DNA of 64,000 bases from Chloroflexota bacterium (GCA_013112685.1 JABFGC010000002.1:1002902-1066901), one strand, 5' to 3'; positions 43,511-53,521 are shown, numbered from the stretch's first letter. Notes: a model not told the origin generated them from the letters alone. A program made the numbers and translations.

Positions 43511-44873
43511 ATGAATTTTGATTACGAAGACGCATTGGATTATTCATCGCGCTGGCTGGATGTGATCCACAAAAACGAGTTTCCTTCGGTGGAGGAGGCG
43601 CATCGCATTATTGACGAATCGAAGCGTAACTTTGCCGAGTATTACAACCGCAACTGGCTGGAATACCGCAAGAGCGTGACCGAGTCCGGGGATTGGGCGG
43701 CGGTGGAATGGGGCGGCTCGGGCGCGGTGTTCAAGGATGTACTTGGGCGCGAATACCTCGATTTCCTCGGCGGCTTCGGCATGATGGATTTGGGCTGGAG
43801 TCACCCGGACGTGGTGAAGACCGTGCGTTCGCAGTTGGAACGTTCGCCCATGCCTTCGCAGGAACTGCTCGACCAGGGCGCGCGGCGTGCTGGCAAAACT
43901 GCTGGCATCCATCACGCCCGGCGAATTGAAATACAGTTGGTTCGGCGCGAGCGGCACGGAAGCCAATGAAGCCGCAATGAAGATCGCAAAACTTTACACC
44001 GGCAAGACCGCCTTCATCGTGGCGGTGAAGGGTTTCCACGGCAAGACGATGGGTTCGCTCTCGCTGATGGGCAAAGCCGATTACCGCGCGCCGATGGGAC
44101 CGATGTATGCCGGTCAGGTGTATCACGTCCCGTTCGGCGATGCAGAGGCCGTGGAAAAGCAGTTGGAGGTTTGCGAGAAGGTGGGCATTGGCGTGGCGGC
44201 GGTGGTGTTCGAGCCGATTCAGGGCGAGTCGGGTGCGATTGTCCCTCCGGATGATTTCTGGCCCCGCGTGCGCGCCGCGACGAAGAAATACGGCGTGCTG
44301 TTGATCGCGGATGAAGTGCAAACGGGTCTGGGCCGGACCGGGAAGCTGTGGGGCGTCCAGCATTGGGATGTCGTGCCGGATATTTTGACCGTCGCCAAGT
44401 CTTTGGGCGGCGGCGTGATGCCCATCAGCGCGGTGACGACGACGGAGGAAATCTTCCAGCCGATGATGTATCCGAATCCGTTCATGCACACCACCACCAC
44501 AGGCGGGGGAGCGCTGGCGTGTTCGGCGGCGATCGCGGCGATCCACGTTACGCTGCGCGAAAAACTTTGGGAACAGGCCGCGGAAAAGGGCGCGTATTTG
44601 ATGCCGCAATTGCAAAATTTTGTTGTAAAATACCCGCATGTTTTCGACCGTGTGACAGGCAAAGGTTTGTTGATTGGAATGCACTTCAAAAACCCGGAGA
44701 CAGGTTACAAGGTTGCGGCGGGATTATTCAAACGCGGCGTACTGGTGGCAGGGACATTGACCAGCGCGCAGACGATTCGCATCGAACCGCCTCTGGTGGT
44801 CACGCACGAACAGATGGACGAGTTGGTGAATCGGCTGGGCGACGCCCTGGCGGAAATCAGCAGGACGATGTAA
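43511..44873 (+). CDS. patA: Putrescine aminotransferase (PatA/YgjG-like), frameshifted in this sequence
   Basis: Start ATG at 43511 behind ATGAGGAAAATC. The frame breaks at 43876-43878: removing one G from CCAGGGCGCG restores SQELLDQARGVLAKLLASITPGELKYS, which runs closely parallel to E. coli PatA. Other PatA landmarks are the long N-terminal helix region with FLEYRKSVT-like LEYRKSVTESGDWAAVEWG, DEVQTGLGRTGKLWG, Lys in ILTVAKSLGGGVMP and VAGTLTSAQTIRIEPPL. Repaired length about 453 residues. The enzyme transaminates putrescine to 4-aminobutanal. It lies directly upstream of a polyamine ABC importer, strengthening the call. Confidence 0.85.
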
Positions 44874-44948
44874 TTCAGATCTTGAAATACTTGTTTTGGA
44901 AATTGCCAGAACGCCTTGAACGTATCTATTCCATAATGGAGAAGAGAG

Positions 44949-46064
44949 ATGGCAAGTGAATTTGCGGTTGAGTTGCGGGATGTCGTCAAACGGTTCATTA
45001 CCCCGGAGGGCAACGAAATTGCGGCGGTGGATCATGTGACCATGCAGATCAAGAACGGCGAGTTCTTTTCGATGCTGGGCTCCTCCGGCTGCGGCAAGAC
45101 GACCTCCCTGCGCATGATCGCGGGGTTCGAGTGGCCCTCGGAAGGCGAGGTCTACATCGAAGGCAGGGCAATGGGGCATACGCCGCCTTACCAGCGCAAG
45201 GTCAATACCGTGTTTCAAAACTACGCCCTCTTCCAGCACATGACGGTTTATCAGAACGTCGCGTTCGGCTTGGAGATGGAAGGGGCGTCCCCCGATGAGA
45301 TCAAAAAGCGGGTGGCGCGCGCCCTGGAGATGGTGCAGTTGACCGGCATGGAACGCCGCCGTCCGCGCCAGCTTTCGGGCGGTCAGCAGCAGCGTGTGGC
45401 GGTGGCGCGCGCGCTGGTCAAGACCCCGGACGTGCTCCTGCTCGATGAGCCGCTCGGCGCGTTGGATTTGAAGCTCCGCAAGGAGATGCAGTTGGAATTG
45501 AAGGCGCTTCAACAGCAGCTCGGCATTACGTTCATCTATGTGACGCACGACCAGGAGGAAGCCCTGACCATGTCCGACCGCATTGCGGTGATGAGCAACG
45601 GACAGGTGCGGCAGATGGGCACGCCGGTGGAAATCTACGAACGCCCGACCAACAAGTTTGTGGCGGACTTTATCGGGGAGTCGAACTTCCTCGAAGGCAG
45701 GATCAAGTCCATATCCGCGAAGGAGGCGAGTGTATTCATCCCGGCGTTGAACACGGAAGTGAAAGGCATGCCCATGTCCCAGGGTCTGGTCAACGGCGAG
45801 GAGGTGGTCGTTTCCATCCGCCCGGAAAAGGTTCGGATCGCGGAAAAGGCGGCGCGGGGCGAGGGCTTGTTCAAAGGGCGGGTGCTGACCTCGGTGTACA
45901 TCGGCTCGGATACGCACGTGTATTTGGACGTCCGCGGAGTTCGGATCAAGGTGATGGAACAGAACCGCATCTCGCGGCTCGACCCATCCTCGTTCTACGT
46001 AAAGGACCAGGAAGTCACCATCCTATTGATGCCGGAAAATACGCTCGTCTTGAAAAAGGATTAG
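44949..46064 (+). CDS. potA: Spermidine/putrescine ABC transporter ATP-binding protein
   Basis: 371 residues, start behind GGAGAAGAGAG. Walker [22 protein letters not shown] loop, signature [16 protein letters not shown], Walker [18 protein letters not shown] and the His switch [15 protein letters not shown]-terminal TOBE domain (about 265-371) matches PotA regulation domains. Energises uptake of polyamines through PotB/PotC. First gene of a complete potABCD operon with 2-bp spacing to potB. Confidence 0.93.
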   Translation: MASEFAVELRDVVKRFITPEGNEIAAVDHVTMQIKNGEFFSMLGSSGCGKTTSLRMIAGFEWPSEGEVYIEGRAMGHTPPYQRKVNTVFQNYALFQHMTVYQNVAFGLEMEGASPDEIKKRVARALEMVQLTGMERRRPRQLSGGQQQRVAVARALVKTPDVLLLDEPLGALDLKLRKEMQLELKALQQQLGITFIYVTHDQEEALTMSDRIAVMSNGQVRQMGTPVEIYERPTNKFVADFIGESNFLEGRIKSISAKEASVFIPALNTEVKGMPMSQGLVNGEEVVVSIRPEKVRIAEKAARGEGLFKGRVLTSVYIGSDTHVYLDVRGVRIKVMEQNRISRLDPSSFYVKDQEVTILLMPENTLVLKKD

Positions 46065-46066
46065 CC

Positions 46067-46990
46067 ATGCTTCAGCGTCTTCGAGAAAACAAATCGGCGC
46101 AGGGCACGCTCCTGGCGCTGCCGACCACCTTGTGGCTGTTCGTGCTGTTGATCATCCCCCTCATCCTGACGCTCGTGGTGAGTTTCGGGAAGCGCAGCCC
46201 GGACGGGGACGTAATTTATACCTTCACGTTCGATAATTACGTCCGCCTGGTCGGCTACAGCACCGATTGCCCTGACGGACAGACCTCCTGCTTCGACCCG
46301 CTATACGTCAACATCCTTCGGCGCTCGCTTTCGCTGGCGTTCAATACCACTGTGATCGTGATCCTGCTTGCCTACCCGCTGGCGTACTTTATCGCCCGCG
46401 CCCACCCCAAACGGCGGAACCTGTTCCTGTTCCTGGTGCTGATTCCCCTCTGGACGAATTTCGTCATCCGCGTATATGCGTGGATGATGCTCCTGCGCAA
46501 GGAGGGCGCGATTAACATCGTCATCGGCTGGCTGGCAAACCTGCTGAATATTCCGTTTACGCCGCTCGAAATGCTCTACACGCCGGGCGCGGTTCTGGTG
46601 GGCATGGTGTACGAGTTCCTGCCGTTCATGATTTTGCCGATATTTACCTCGCTGGAAAAAATTGACAACTCGCTCTACGAAGCGGCGGCGGATCTGGGCG
46701 CCAACGCCTTCCGTACCTTTCTGCGGGTCACGCTTCCGCTTTCGATGCCGGGCGTGGTCGCCGGGACTATTCTGGTTTTTATCCCGGTGATGGGGACGTT
46801 CGTCGTTTCGGATATCCTCGGCGGGCGGCAGGTGATTTTGGTGGGCAACCTGATTCAACGTCAGTTCCTCGATGCGCGCGACCCGACCTTCGGCTCCGCC
46901 GCGGCGTTGATCCTGATGGTGATGACCCTCATTGTCACCTACTTCTACACGCGCAAGTTCGGGTTCGGAGAGGAGATCGTTCCCGCATGA
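46067..46990 (+). CDS. potB: Spermidine/putrescine ABC transporter permease PotB
   Basis: 307 residues with six membrane helices and a long external loop after the first (about 35-75) that includes two Cys ([13 protein letters not shown]). The EAA loop for contact with PotA is [40 protein letters not shown] region precedes it, as in PotB. Works with PotC as the membrane channel for polyamines. Overlap/spacing with neighbours shows co-transcription. Confidence 0.92.
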   Translation: MLQRLRENKSAQGTLLALPTTLWLFVLLIIPLILTLVVSFGKRSPDGDVIYTFTFDNYVRLVGYSTDCPDGQTSCFDPLYVNILRRSLSLAFNTTVIVILLAYPLAYFIARAHPKRRNLFLFLVLIPLWTNFVIRVYAWMMLLRKEGAINIVIGWLANLLNIPFTPLEMLYTPGAVLVGMVYEFLPFMILPIFTSLEKIDNSLYEAAADLGANAFRTFLRVTLPLSMPGVVAGTILVFIPVMGTFVVSDILGGRQVILVGNLIQRQFLDARDPTFGSAAALILMVMTLIVTYFYTRKFGFGEEIVPA

Positions 46991-47036
46991 ATCCCATCCG
47001 CGACCATTCCCATAAAAATAGACAGGAGCGCACGGG

Positions 47037-47939
47037 ATGAATCCGCATCGTCGTTCCCCCCTCATCCTTGCCGCGACAACCCTCGTGTACTTCTTCCTGT
47101 ACGCGCCGATCGTCATCCTGGTTTTATACTCGTTCAACGCTTCGCGCGCGAACATAAAGTTCGAAGGGTTCATCCCCTCCTTCAGCGAGCGCGTCGTGAT
47201 GGATGGCAGCACGGTCAAATCCAGCCCCTGCGGACCGTTTCACTGGTTCTGCGAACTCTCCAAAAATGACGATGTCATCGAAGCCGCCGGGAATACCCTC
47301 ACCATCGCCTTCACCGCCACCATCATTGCCACCATCATCGGCACCATGGCGGCGATTGCCATGCAGCGTTACGACTTCAAACTGAAGCCGTTTTCGCAGA
47401 TTTCGCTCTACATCCCGATCGTCATCCCGGAAATTGTCATGGGAATCGGGATTCTGACCCTGTTCAGCCAGTTCTTCGGCTGGGTGAACGCCACCTTTGG
47501 TCTGACCGGCGACGCGCGTCTTTCCCTCGGCATCGCCACCGTGACGGTGAGTCACATCGCGTTCATGGTCCCGTTTGTGACGCTGGTGGTGCAGGCGCGT
47601 TTACAGGGCTTCGACAAATCCTTCGAGGAAGCCGCCATGGACCTCGGCGCAAACGAATGGACGACCTTCCGCCGCGTCACCTTCCCGATGATCCTGCCGG
47701 GCGTGCTCTCCGGCGCGCTGCTGGCGTTCACCCTCTCGCTGGACGATTTCGTGATCACCTTCTTCACGAACGGACCCGGTTCCACGACCCTGCCGATCTA
47801 TGTTTACGGTTTGCTGAGGCGCATCATCACCCCGCAGGTGAACGCGCTCTCGACGGTGTGGATTTTGATCGTCTTCATGGCGGTTTTGCTCCTGCAATGG
47901 CTTCAAAGCCGCGAGGAAAAACCGGTTCGCGCCAAATGA
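47037..47939 (+). CDS. potC: Spermidine/putrescine ABC transporter permease PotC
   Basis: 300 residues with six membrane helices. The start ATG follows GACAGGAGCGCACGGG. The first helix ends in VILVLYSFNASRANIKFEGF, then an external insertion with Cys (SSPCGPFHWFCELS) precedes the permease core. EAA loop: EAAMDLGANEWTTFRRVTFPMILPGV; the LSLDDFVITFFTNGPGSTTLPIYVYG stretch near the C-terminus is diagnostic of PotC. Confidence 0.92.
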   Translation: MNPHRRSPLILAATTLVYFFLYAPIVILVLYSFNASRANIKFEGFIPSFSERVVMDGSTVKSSPCGPFHWFCELSKNDDVIEAAGNTLTIAFTATIIATIIGTMAAIAMQRYDFKLKPFSQISLYIPIVIPEIVMGIGILTLFSQFFGWVNATFGLTGDARLSLGIATVTVSHIAFMVPFVTLVVQARLQGFDKSFEEAAMDLGANEWTTFRRVTFPMILPGVLSGALLAFTLSLDDFVITFFTNGPGSTTLPIYVYGLLRRIITPQVNALSTVWILIVFMAVLLLQWLQSREEKPVRAK

Positions 47940-48005
47940 TATGTGTAATCCGTGCATGAGTTCCCTGACATGCGCGTAAATGAAAACAAACAAAGGAGTG
48001 AGAAT

Positions 48006-49157
48006 ATGCTAAAAAAACCCATCTTCAACCTGCTGGCGGTTTTTGCGGTCCTCAGCCTTGCGCTAACCGCCTGCACCGGCGGAAGCGCTGGACAGCCCGC
48101 CGACGATACGGGCGAGAAGGTCACGTCCTCCGGCTACGTGTGCCCCGCGCCGGAATTCCCCATGGAAGTCACCTCCACGGAACTGAACATCTTTGTTTGG
48201 ACCGAGTACATCCCTCCCGATATGATCGAGTGCTTCGAACTGGTCTCCGGCGTCACGGTCAACCGCGATGAGTATTCCTCCAACGAAGAAATGTACGCCA
48301 AAGTCTCAGCGGGCGGCACAAACTACGACCTGGTCCAGCCGACCGACTACATCGTCCCGTTGATGATCCGCCAGGGACTGTTGCAGGAACTTGACCAGGC
48401 GAAACTGCCGGTGATGAAGAACTTCGACGCCAATTACCTCAACCTGAGTTTCGACCCCGGCAACAAGTACACCATCCCCTACCAGGCTGGCACCGACGCC
48501 ATCGTGGTCAATACGGATGCGGTCGAGAACGTCCCGCAATCCTGGGCGGACCTGTGGAATCCCGAATACGCCGGGCGCATGGTCTTCCTCGATGATTCGC
48601 GCGCAACCATTGGCATGGTCCTTCTGACTCTCGGCTATGACGTCAACACCACCGATCCTGCCGAACTCGAAGAGGCGAAGAACAAACTTGCCGAACTTGT
48701 TCCCAACATCAAACTCTTCGACAGCGACAGCCCCAAGACCGCCCTGATCGCAGGCGATGCGGACCTGGGCATGACCTGGACGGCGGAAGCCCTCCTCGCC
48801 CAGCAGGAAAACCCCGCCATTGAATACATCTATCCGACCGAAGGCGCCATCCTCTGGCAGGATAACTGGGCGATGCTCAAGGATGCCCCGCACGCCGACG
48901 CCGCCTACGCCTGGCTCAACTACACCATGCAGGGCAACATCTTCTGGATGATGCTGCGCGACTTCCCATACACCAATCCGAACAGCGCCGCACTGGAATA
49001 CGCCCAGGCAAACGAGAAGGACCTGTACGATACGTACATGAACTCCCCGATTACGAACACCCCGCCCGAAGTCGTCCAAAAGGGACACCGCATCGAAGAT
49101 GTTGGCGAAGCGACCCCGTTGTACGACAATATCTGGGTCGAAGTAAAAGGTAACTAA
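48006..49157 (+). CDS. potD: Spermidine/putrescine-binding lipoprotein PotD-like
   Basis: 383 residues from the ATG at 48006 behind AAAGGAGTGAGAAT. The signal ends in a lipobox (LSLALTAC), so the protein is anchored on the outer face by lipid, as is usual in cells without an outer membrane. Mature part: FVWTEYIPPDMIECFE, GGTNYDLVQPTDYIVPLMI, YTIPYQAGTDAIVVNTD and a C-terminal IRDEADVGE-like region, the PotD/PotF fold. It captures putrescine or spermidine and delivers it to PotBC. A terminator follows. Confidence 0.92.
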   Translation: MLKKPIFNLLAVFAVLSLALTACTGGSAGQPADDTGEKVTSSGYVCPAPEFPMEVTSTELNIFVWTEYIPPDMIECFELVSGVTVNRDEYSSNEEMYAKVSAGGTNYDLVQPTDYIVPLMIRQGLLQELDQAKLPVMKNFDANYLNLSFDPGNKYTIPYQAGTDAIVVNTDAVENVPQSWADLWNPEYAGRMVFLDDSRATIGMVLLTLGYDVNTTDPAELEEAKNKLAELVPNIKLFDSDSPKTALIAGDADLGMTWTAEALLAQQENPAIEYIYPTEGAILWQDNWAMLKDAPHADAAYAWLNYTMQGNIFWMMLRDFPYTNPNSAALEYAQANEKDLYDTYMNSPITNTPPEVVQKGHRIEDVGEATPLYDNIWVEVKGN

Positions 49158-49187
49158 GCAGCAACAGCAATACCCGTTTTGAAAAAT

Positions 49188-49216
49188 ACCCCGGTGGGAA
49201 ACTGCCGGGGGTTTTT
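49188..49216 (+). terminator. Intrinsic terminator after potD
   Basis: CCCCGG at 49189-49194 pairs with CCGGGG at 49205-49210, followed by GTTTTT. It closes the potABCD transcript. Confidence 0.7.
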
Positions 49217-49331
49217 CGTGTAGTCGGAGATGTCTTTTGCCTCGGTTTTATGACGAAAGTGTACAAAGTGAGCGTCATCAGTGAAAAAAAGTTATAAAAT
49301 CATTGACTAAAATGAAAAAAAGGTATAGACT

Positions 49332-49805
49332 ATGAATATGGAAAGCTTTATCGGCGCCGGAACCCGTGACCGGCTCGATGACATAGACCGCCACATCATC
49401 AACGCCCTCCACGCAGACGGTCGTGTCGCTTTTGCACAGTTGGCGGAGCAGTTGAAAGTCTCGCCCGGCATGATCCGCCAGCGCTACAACCGCCTCGTCG
49501 AACTTGGCTATCTCAAAGTCGTTGCCGTCACCAACCCGCTCATGATGGGCAAACGCACCATGGCGATGATCGGCATCCGCACCGATGGGCGCAAAATGCT
49601 CGACGTGGCGAACAAGCTCATCCAGTTCGACGAAGTCGTCTACATCGTCGTCGTCAGCGGCAGGTTCGACATCATGATCGAAGTCTTCTGCCGCGACCAT
49701 GAAGACCTGCTCGAATTCATGACCGAAAAACTCGCCAAAGTGGACGGCGTCCGCGAGACGGAATCCTTCATGCACTTGAAGATCGTCAAAGAAATTTACT
49801 TCTGA
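49332..49805 (+). CDS. Lrp/AsnC-family transcriptional regulator
   Basis: 157 residues with the same plan as the regulator at 38682: a winged-helix domain (DDIDRHIINALHADGRVAFAQ, SPGMIRQRYNRLVELGYL) and an RAM domain (KRTMAMIGIRTDGRKMLDVA, YIVVVSGRFDIMIEVFCRD). Located between the pot operon and the amine-processing genes that follow. It probably senses an amino acid or polyamine-derived signal and controls this part of the island. Confidence 0.9.
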   Translation: MNMESFIGAGTRDRLDDIDRHIINALHADGRVAFAQLAEQLKVSPGMIRQRYNRLVELGYLKVVAVTNPLMMGKRTMAMIGIRTDGRKMLDVANKLIQFDEVVYIVVVSGRFDIMIEVFCRDHEDLLEFMTEKLAKVDGVRETESFMHLKIVKEIYF

Positions 49806-49817
49806 TACGAAAACCGC

Positions 49818-49943
49818 TTCAGCCCGGACCTCGAACCTGCCCCGGCTCCCAAAGCGGATGCACCCCCGGAGTCAATCTACCGGGCTGAACCGGCGGCGGG
49901 ATTCCCTGTTCAAGATCATCCTAACCCGCTCGGATGCGGGTTA
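49818..49943 (+). promoter_or_regulatory. Structured leader RNA upstream of the dehydrogenase gene, candidate attenuator or riboswitch
   Basis: TTCAGCCCGG (49818-49827) and CCGGGCTGAA (49880-49889) form a perfect 10-bp closing stem around a GC-rich core with a second possible stem (GGCTCC with GGAGTC). A second hairpin, TAACCCGC/GCGGGTTA at 49922-49943, sits immediately before the ribosome site (CGGAGAACC) of the next gene, so it could control translation. No known riboswitch consensus is recognised. Confidence 0.4.
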
Positions 49944-49967
49944 TAAAACAAACGGAGAACCAATTTC

Positions 49968-51185
49968 ATGAAAGTTTTGCTCGTCGGAGTCGGAGGGGTG
50001 GGTGAGGCGATTGCCGCCATTGCCAAACCGCGAAAATGGATGGAACTGATGGTGCTGGCGGATTTCAACGTGAAGCGCGCCGAGGAGGTGCAGAAGAAAC
50101 TCGGCGACCCCAAACGCTTCCCGGTGGAATTCATTGACGCCGGAAAGCAGCCCGATATCGAAGCCCTGGCGAAGAAATACCAGGTTGACCTCATCATGAA
50201 CTCGGTGGACCCGGTCTTCAACAAGCAGATTTTCGACGCGGCGTACAACGTCGGCGCGATGTACATGGATATGGCAATGACCCTTTCCGAGCCGCATCCC
50301 ACCGACCCGTTCAACAAAACCGGCGTCAAACTCGGCGACTACCAGTTCGAAAAAGCCAAGAACTGGGAGCGGAAAGGCTTGCTGGCTCTCGTCGGCATTG
50401 GCGTGGAGCCGGGCATGGCGGATGTCTTCGCGCGGTACGCCGCCGATCACCTCTTCGACGAAATCGAAGAAGTCGGCATCCGCGACGGCGCGAACATCAC
50501 CATCGAAGGCTATGAGTTCGCTCCCAACTTCTCCATTTGGACGACGATCGAGGAATGCCTGAATCCGCCGGTGATTTGGGAAAACGGAAAGTGGTTCACC
50601 ACCCCGCCGTTCTCCGAACCGGAGACTTTCGATTTCCCCGAGATCGGACCCGTGGAAGTCGTCAACGTGGAGCATGAGGAGGTTTTACTGGTCCCGCGCT
50701 GGGTGGAGGCGAAGCGCGTCACGTTCAAGTATGGGCTTGGCGACCAGTTCATCAACGTCTTGAAGACCCTGCACATGCTTGGCTTGGATAACAAGGAAAA
50801 GATCAACGTCAAGGGTGTGCAGGTGGCGCCTCGGGATGTGGTCGCGGCTTGTTTGCCCGACCCAGCCCATCTCGGCGATAAGATGCGCGGGAAGACCTGC
50901 GCAGGGACGTGGGTAAAGGGGATGAAAGACGGAAAGAAGAAAGAAGTGTATTTGTATCAGGTCGCCGACAACGAAGAATGTATGAAGACATGGGGATGTC
51001 AGGCGGTGGTTGCGCAGACCGCTTTCTCCGCCGTCATCGCCATGGATTTGATCAAGCACGGCGTTTGGAAAGGGAAAGGCGTCCTCGGACCGGAAGCCCT
51101 CCCGCCGGACCCGTTTATGGAGAAGATGGCAGAGTACGGCTTTCCGTACGGCATCCGGGAAATGACGAAAGAAGTTGCGGTATAA
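49968..51185 (+). CDS. Saccharopine dehydrogenase-family enzyme, carboxynorspermidine-dehydrogenase-like
   Basis: 405 residues. Rossmann opening KVLLVGVGGVGEAIAAIAKP, middle region GVEPGMADVFARYAADHLFDEIEEVGI, and a C-terminal catalytic part with GLGDQFINVLKTLHMLGLDN, ACLPDPAHLG and GTWVKGMKDGKKKEVYLYQ. This layout closely parallels carboxynorspermidine dehydrogenase, which reductively joins aspartate semialdehyde to a diamine. Saccharopine dehydrogenase and lysine 6-dehydrogenase are the other options. In this context (polyamine import, aminotransferases) a polyamine role is most likely, but direction (synthesis or breakdown) is unknown. Confidence 0.78.
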   Translation: MKVLLVGVGGVGEAIAAIAKPRKWMELMVLADFNVKRAEEVQKKLGDPKRFPVEFIDAGKQPDIEALAKKYQVDLIMNSVDPVFNKQIFDAAYNVGAMYMDMAMTLSEPHPTDPFNKTGVKLGDYQFEKAKNWERKGLLALVGIGVEPGMADVFARYAADHLFDEIEEVGIRDGANITIEGYEFAPNFSIWTTIEECLNPPVIWENGKWFTTPPFSEPETFDFPEIGPVEVVNVEHEEVLLVPRWVEAKRVTFKYGLGDQFINVLKTLHMLGLDNKEKINVKGVQVAPRDVVAACLPDPAHLGDKMRGKTCAGTWVKGMKDGKKKEVYLYQVADNEECMKTWGCQAVVAQTAFSAVIAMDLIKHGVWKGKGVLGPEALPPDPFMEKMAEYGFPYGIREMTKEVAV

Positions 51186-51250
51186 AATTGATAACGGTGA
51201 TGCAAGGCAGGATGTTGTCTTGCGCCGGAGACAATATCAAAGTCAAAATG

Positions 51251-51289
51251 CGCGGACAATGTGAAAGCGGTTGTCCGCGTTTTTTTTTT
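51251..51289 (+). terminator. Intrinsic terminator with a run of ten T residues
   Basis: CGCGGACAA (51251-51259) pairs with TTGTCCGCG (51271-51279), followed by T10. A second, weaker stem (GATGTTGTCT against AGACAATATC at about 51211-51240) lies just upstream. The rest of the 297-base gap before the AOR gene shows no gene. Confidence 0.85.
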
Positions 51290-51482
51290 CGGGTTGCACA
51301 AAGCGCCGGGGAGGGAAAAGCGTCAGGAAACAGAAGCAATTGTCGGTTGGGAAGGAGGCGCGGCGCTCCGCTTCTGAAAAAACTTGCCGCGGGCGATTCG
51401 CTGTCGCTTTCGGAAATGTCTGGTTGTGAAAAGTCCAGCCGATTCGTTATAATCTAAAAAAACAACTCATTCGGAGGATGCC

Positions 51483-53393
51483 ATGCCAAACGGTTATAAC
51501 GGAAAGATCCTGCACGTGGATTTGACAAAAGGCGCGCTGACGGTGGAAGAGCCGGAGGAGGCTTTTTACCGCAAGTATCTTGGCGGCAGTGCGATGGGGA
51601 TGCATTACATCCTGCGCGATATGCCTAGGGGCGCGGACCCGCTGGGACCCGAGAATGTGCTGACTCTGATGACCGGTGTGACGACGGGAGCGGCAATTTC
51701 CGGTCAGAGCCGGATCAATGCGAACGCCAAATCGCCCATCAGCGGCGGCATCGGCGATTCGCAGGGAGGCGGATTCTTCCCTGCCGAGATGAAGTTTGCT
51801 GGGATTGATGGGATCGTGATCAAGGGAAAATCGCCGAAGCCCGTTTATTTGTGGATCAAGGACGGCACGTTCGAATTGCGCGATGCGGCGCATTTGATGG
51901 GGAAGAAGACGGGGGAAGTGGACGAAATCCTGAAGAAGGAACTCGGCGACGATAAGATCGAAATCCTGCAGCACGGGCCCGCCGCGGAAAACGGCGTGTT
52001 GTTTTCGTCGCTGGTCTCGATGTCCAATCGCAACAACGGGCGCACAGGCATGGGCTTGGTGATGGCGTCCAAGAATCTCAAGGCGGTCGTGGTGCGCGGG
52101 AAGAAGAAACCGTCGCTGGCGAACTCGAAGGCGCTCGCCGATCTGAACAAGACTGGTCCGAAAATCCTGCCGGATAACCCCGACATGCCCGGTCTTGCGG
52201 AAGAGGGGACGGCGACGGTCGTGATGTTCCAAAACACGATCGGCTCCCTGCCGACGCGCAACTATTCCGAGGGACAGTTTGAGCATTGCGAAGACATCAG
52301 CGGCACCCGTATGAAGGAAACCGTTTTGAAAGACCGCGATACCTGTTACGCCTGTGTGGTGCGGTGCAAGCGCGTGGTCGAAATCAAGGAGGGCGCATAC
52401 CGCGTGGACCCGAAATACGGCGGCGCGGAGTACGAGACCTTAAGCACCTTCGGTTCGTATTGCGGCATCAACGACATGGCGGCGGTCAACCTCGCCAACC
52501 AGATGTGCAACGAATACGGCGTGGATACCATCGCCGCAGGCGCGACGATTGCCTTTGCGATGGAATGTTTCGAGAAGGGAGTCATAACGAAGGATCAAAC
52601 CGGCGGGCTTGAATTGAAATTTGGAAACGCCGATGCCATGCTCAAAGCGCTCGAAATGATGTTGAAGGGCGAAGGCGATCTCGGCAGGACGCTCGGCATG
52701 GGCTCGGAGCGAGCCGCCAAGAAATGGGGCAGCGGCGCGGAGGAATTCCTCATCACCGTCAAAGGCGCCGAGGCGCCCGCGCACATGCCGCAGGCGAAGC
52801 GAAGCCTCGCGCTGATTTACGCCGTCAATCCGTTCGGCGCGGATCATCAATCTTCCGAGCACGACCCGTATTACGAAGAGGGTGTGGCGGACCTCAATCT
52901 TAACCGCCTGAAGATGTTGGGACTCGGCACGCCGCAGCCCGGTTACAGCCTGACGGAGGAAAAAGTCCGCTTCGCCTACCTGACCGAGGTCTTCTACTCG
53001 ATGCTCGACTCTGCCGAACTCTGCCAGTTTGTCTTCGGCCCGGCGTGGACACTATACGGTCCCGCCGAGACGGTCGAGATGATCAACGCGGTCACCGGCT
53101 GGGGGATGACGGTGGACGAGTTGATGGAAGTCGGCGCGCGGCGCCTGAACCTATTCCGCGTGTTCAACGCCCGCGAAGGCTTGAACCGCAATGCGGATAA
53201 ACTGCCGAAGAAGTTCTTCAAGCAACTGCAAGGGACGGGTCCCACCGCTGGTTTTGCCCTTTCGCACGAGGAAGTCGAATCCGCGCTGGACGCCTATTAC
53301 AAGTTTGCAGGCTGGACGAACGACGGTATTCCCACCCGCGAGACCTTGAAGAAACATGACGTTGAGTGGGCGGCGGAATATCTTCCGGCGTAG
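51483..53393 (+). CDS. Aldehyde ferredoxin oxidoreductase family protein (tungsten/molybdopterin enzyme)
   Basis: 636 residues, close to the usual 600-630. Start ATG follows CGGAGGATGCC. N-terminal AOR domain: GYNGKILHVDLTKG, FYRKYLGGSAMGMHYIL, GVTTGAAISGQSRINANAKSP. The [4Fe-4S] ligands are Cys288, Cys291 and Cys295 in DTCYACVVRC plus Cys514 in AELCQFVFG, the same spacing as in the Pyrococcus enzyme. It would oxidise aldehydes to acids (or the reverse) with ferredoxin. Neighbours make aldehydes by transamination, so 4-aminobutanal or related aldehydes are plausible substrates. Precedes another aminotransferase. Confidence 0.92.
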   Translation: MPNGYNGKILHVDLTKGALTVEEPEEAFYRKYLGGSAMGMHYILRDMPRGADPLGPENVLTLMTGVTTGAAISGQSRINANAKSPISGGIGDSQGGGFFPAEMKFAGIDGIVIKGKSPKPVYLWIKDGTFELRDAAHLMGKKTGEVDEILKKELGDDKIEILQHGPAAENGVLFSSLVSMSNRNNGRTGMGLVMASKNLKAVVVRGKKKPSLANSKALADLNKTGPKILPDNPDMPGLAEEGTATVVMFQNTIGSLPTRNYSEGQFEHCEDISGTRMKETVLKDRDTCYACVVRCKRVVEIKEGAYRVDPKYGGAEYETLSTFGSYCGINDMAAVNLANQMCNEYGVDTIAAGATIAFAMECFEKGVITKDQTGGLELKFGNADAMLKALEMMLKGEGDLGRTLGMGSERAAKKWGSGAEEFLITVKGAEAPAHMPQAKRSLALIYAVNPFGADHQSSEHDPYYEEGVADLNLNRLKMLGLGTPQPGYSLTEEKVRFAYLTEVFYSMLDSAELCQFVFGPAWTLYGPAETVEMINAVTGWGMTVDELMEVGARRLNLFRVFNAREGLNRNADKLPKKFFKQLQGTGPTAGFALSHEEVESALDAYYKFAGWTNDGIPTRETLKKHDVEWAAEYLPA

Positions 53394-53398
53394 AGATC

Positions 53399-53473
53399 AG
53401 AGGATTAGTGAATTGGAGAATTTGGCAATTGGGGATGAGACGGTGAACCTCATCCCCAATTCTCTTAATCCTC
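53399..53473. repeat. Intergenic palindrome between AOR and aminotransferase genes
   Basis: Inner arms AATTGGGGATGAG (53427-53439) and CTCATCCCCAATT (53449-53461) are perfect over 13 bp, and outer arms GAGGATTA and TAATCCTC extend it. Same style as the other island palindromes. Confidence 0.65.
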
Positions 53474-53521
53474 CGATTTTCACCCTCGATTACCACGACC
53501 CAATCATATTGAAAGAAACCT

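Noticed and set aside
49818..49943. Assignment to a known riboswitch class (lysine, SAM, SAH, glycine)
   Set aside because: None of the core motifs of these classes could be matched; kept only as a structured leader.
50909..51457. Reading frame across the dehydrogenase end and the spacer
   Set aside because: Mostly shadow of the dehydrogenase gene, then a frame across the terminator with a run of Phe codons from T10.
51186..51482. Possible small sulfur-carrier (MoaD-like) gene before AOR
   Set aside because: I read the frames in this gap; none has a MoaD fold or a terminal Gly-Gly, and a strong terminator occupies the middle.
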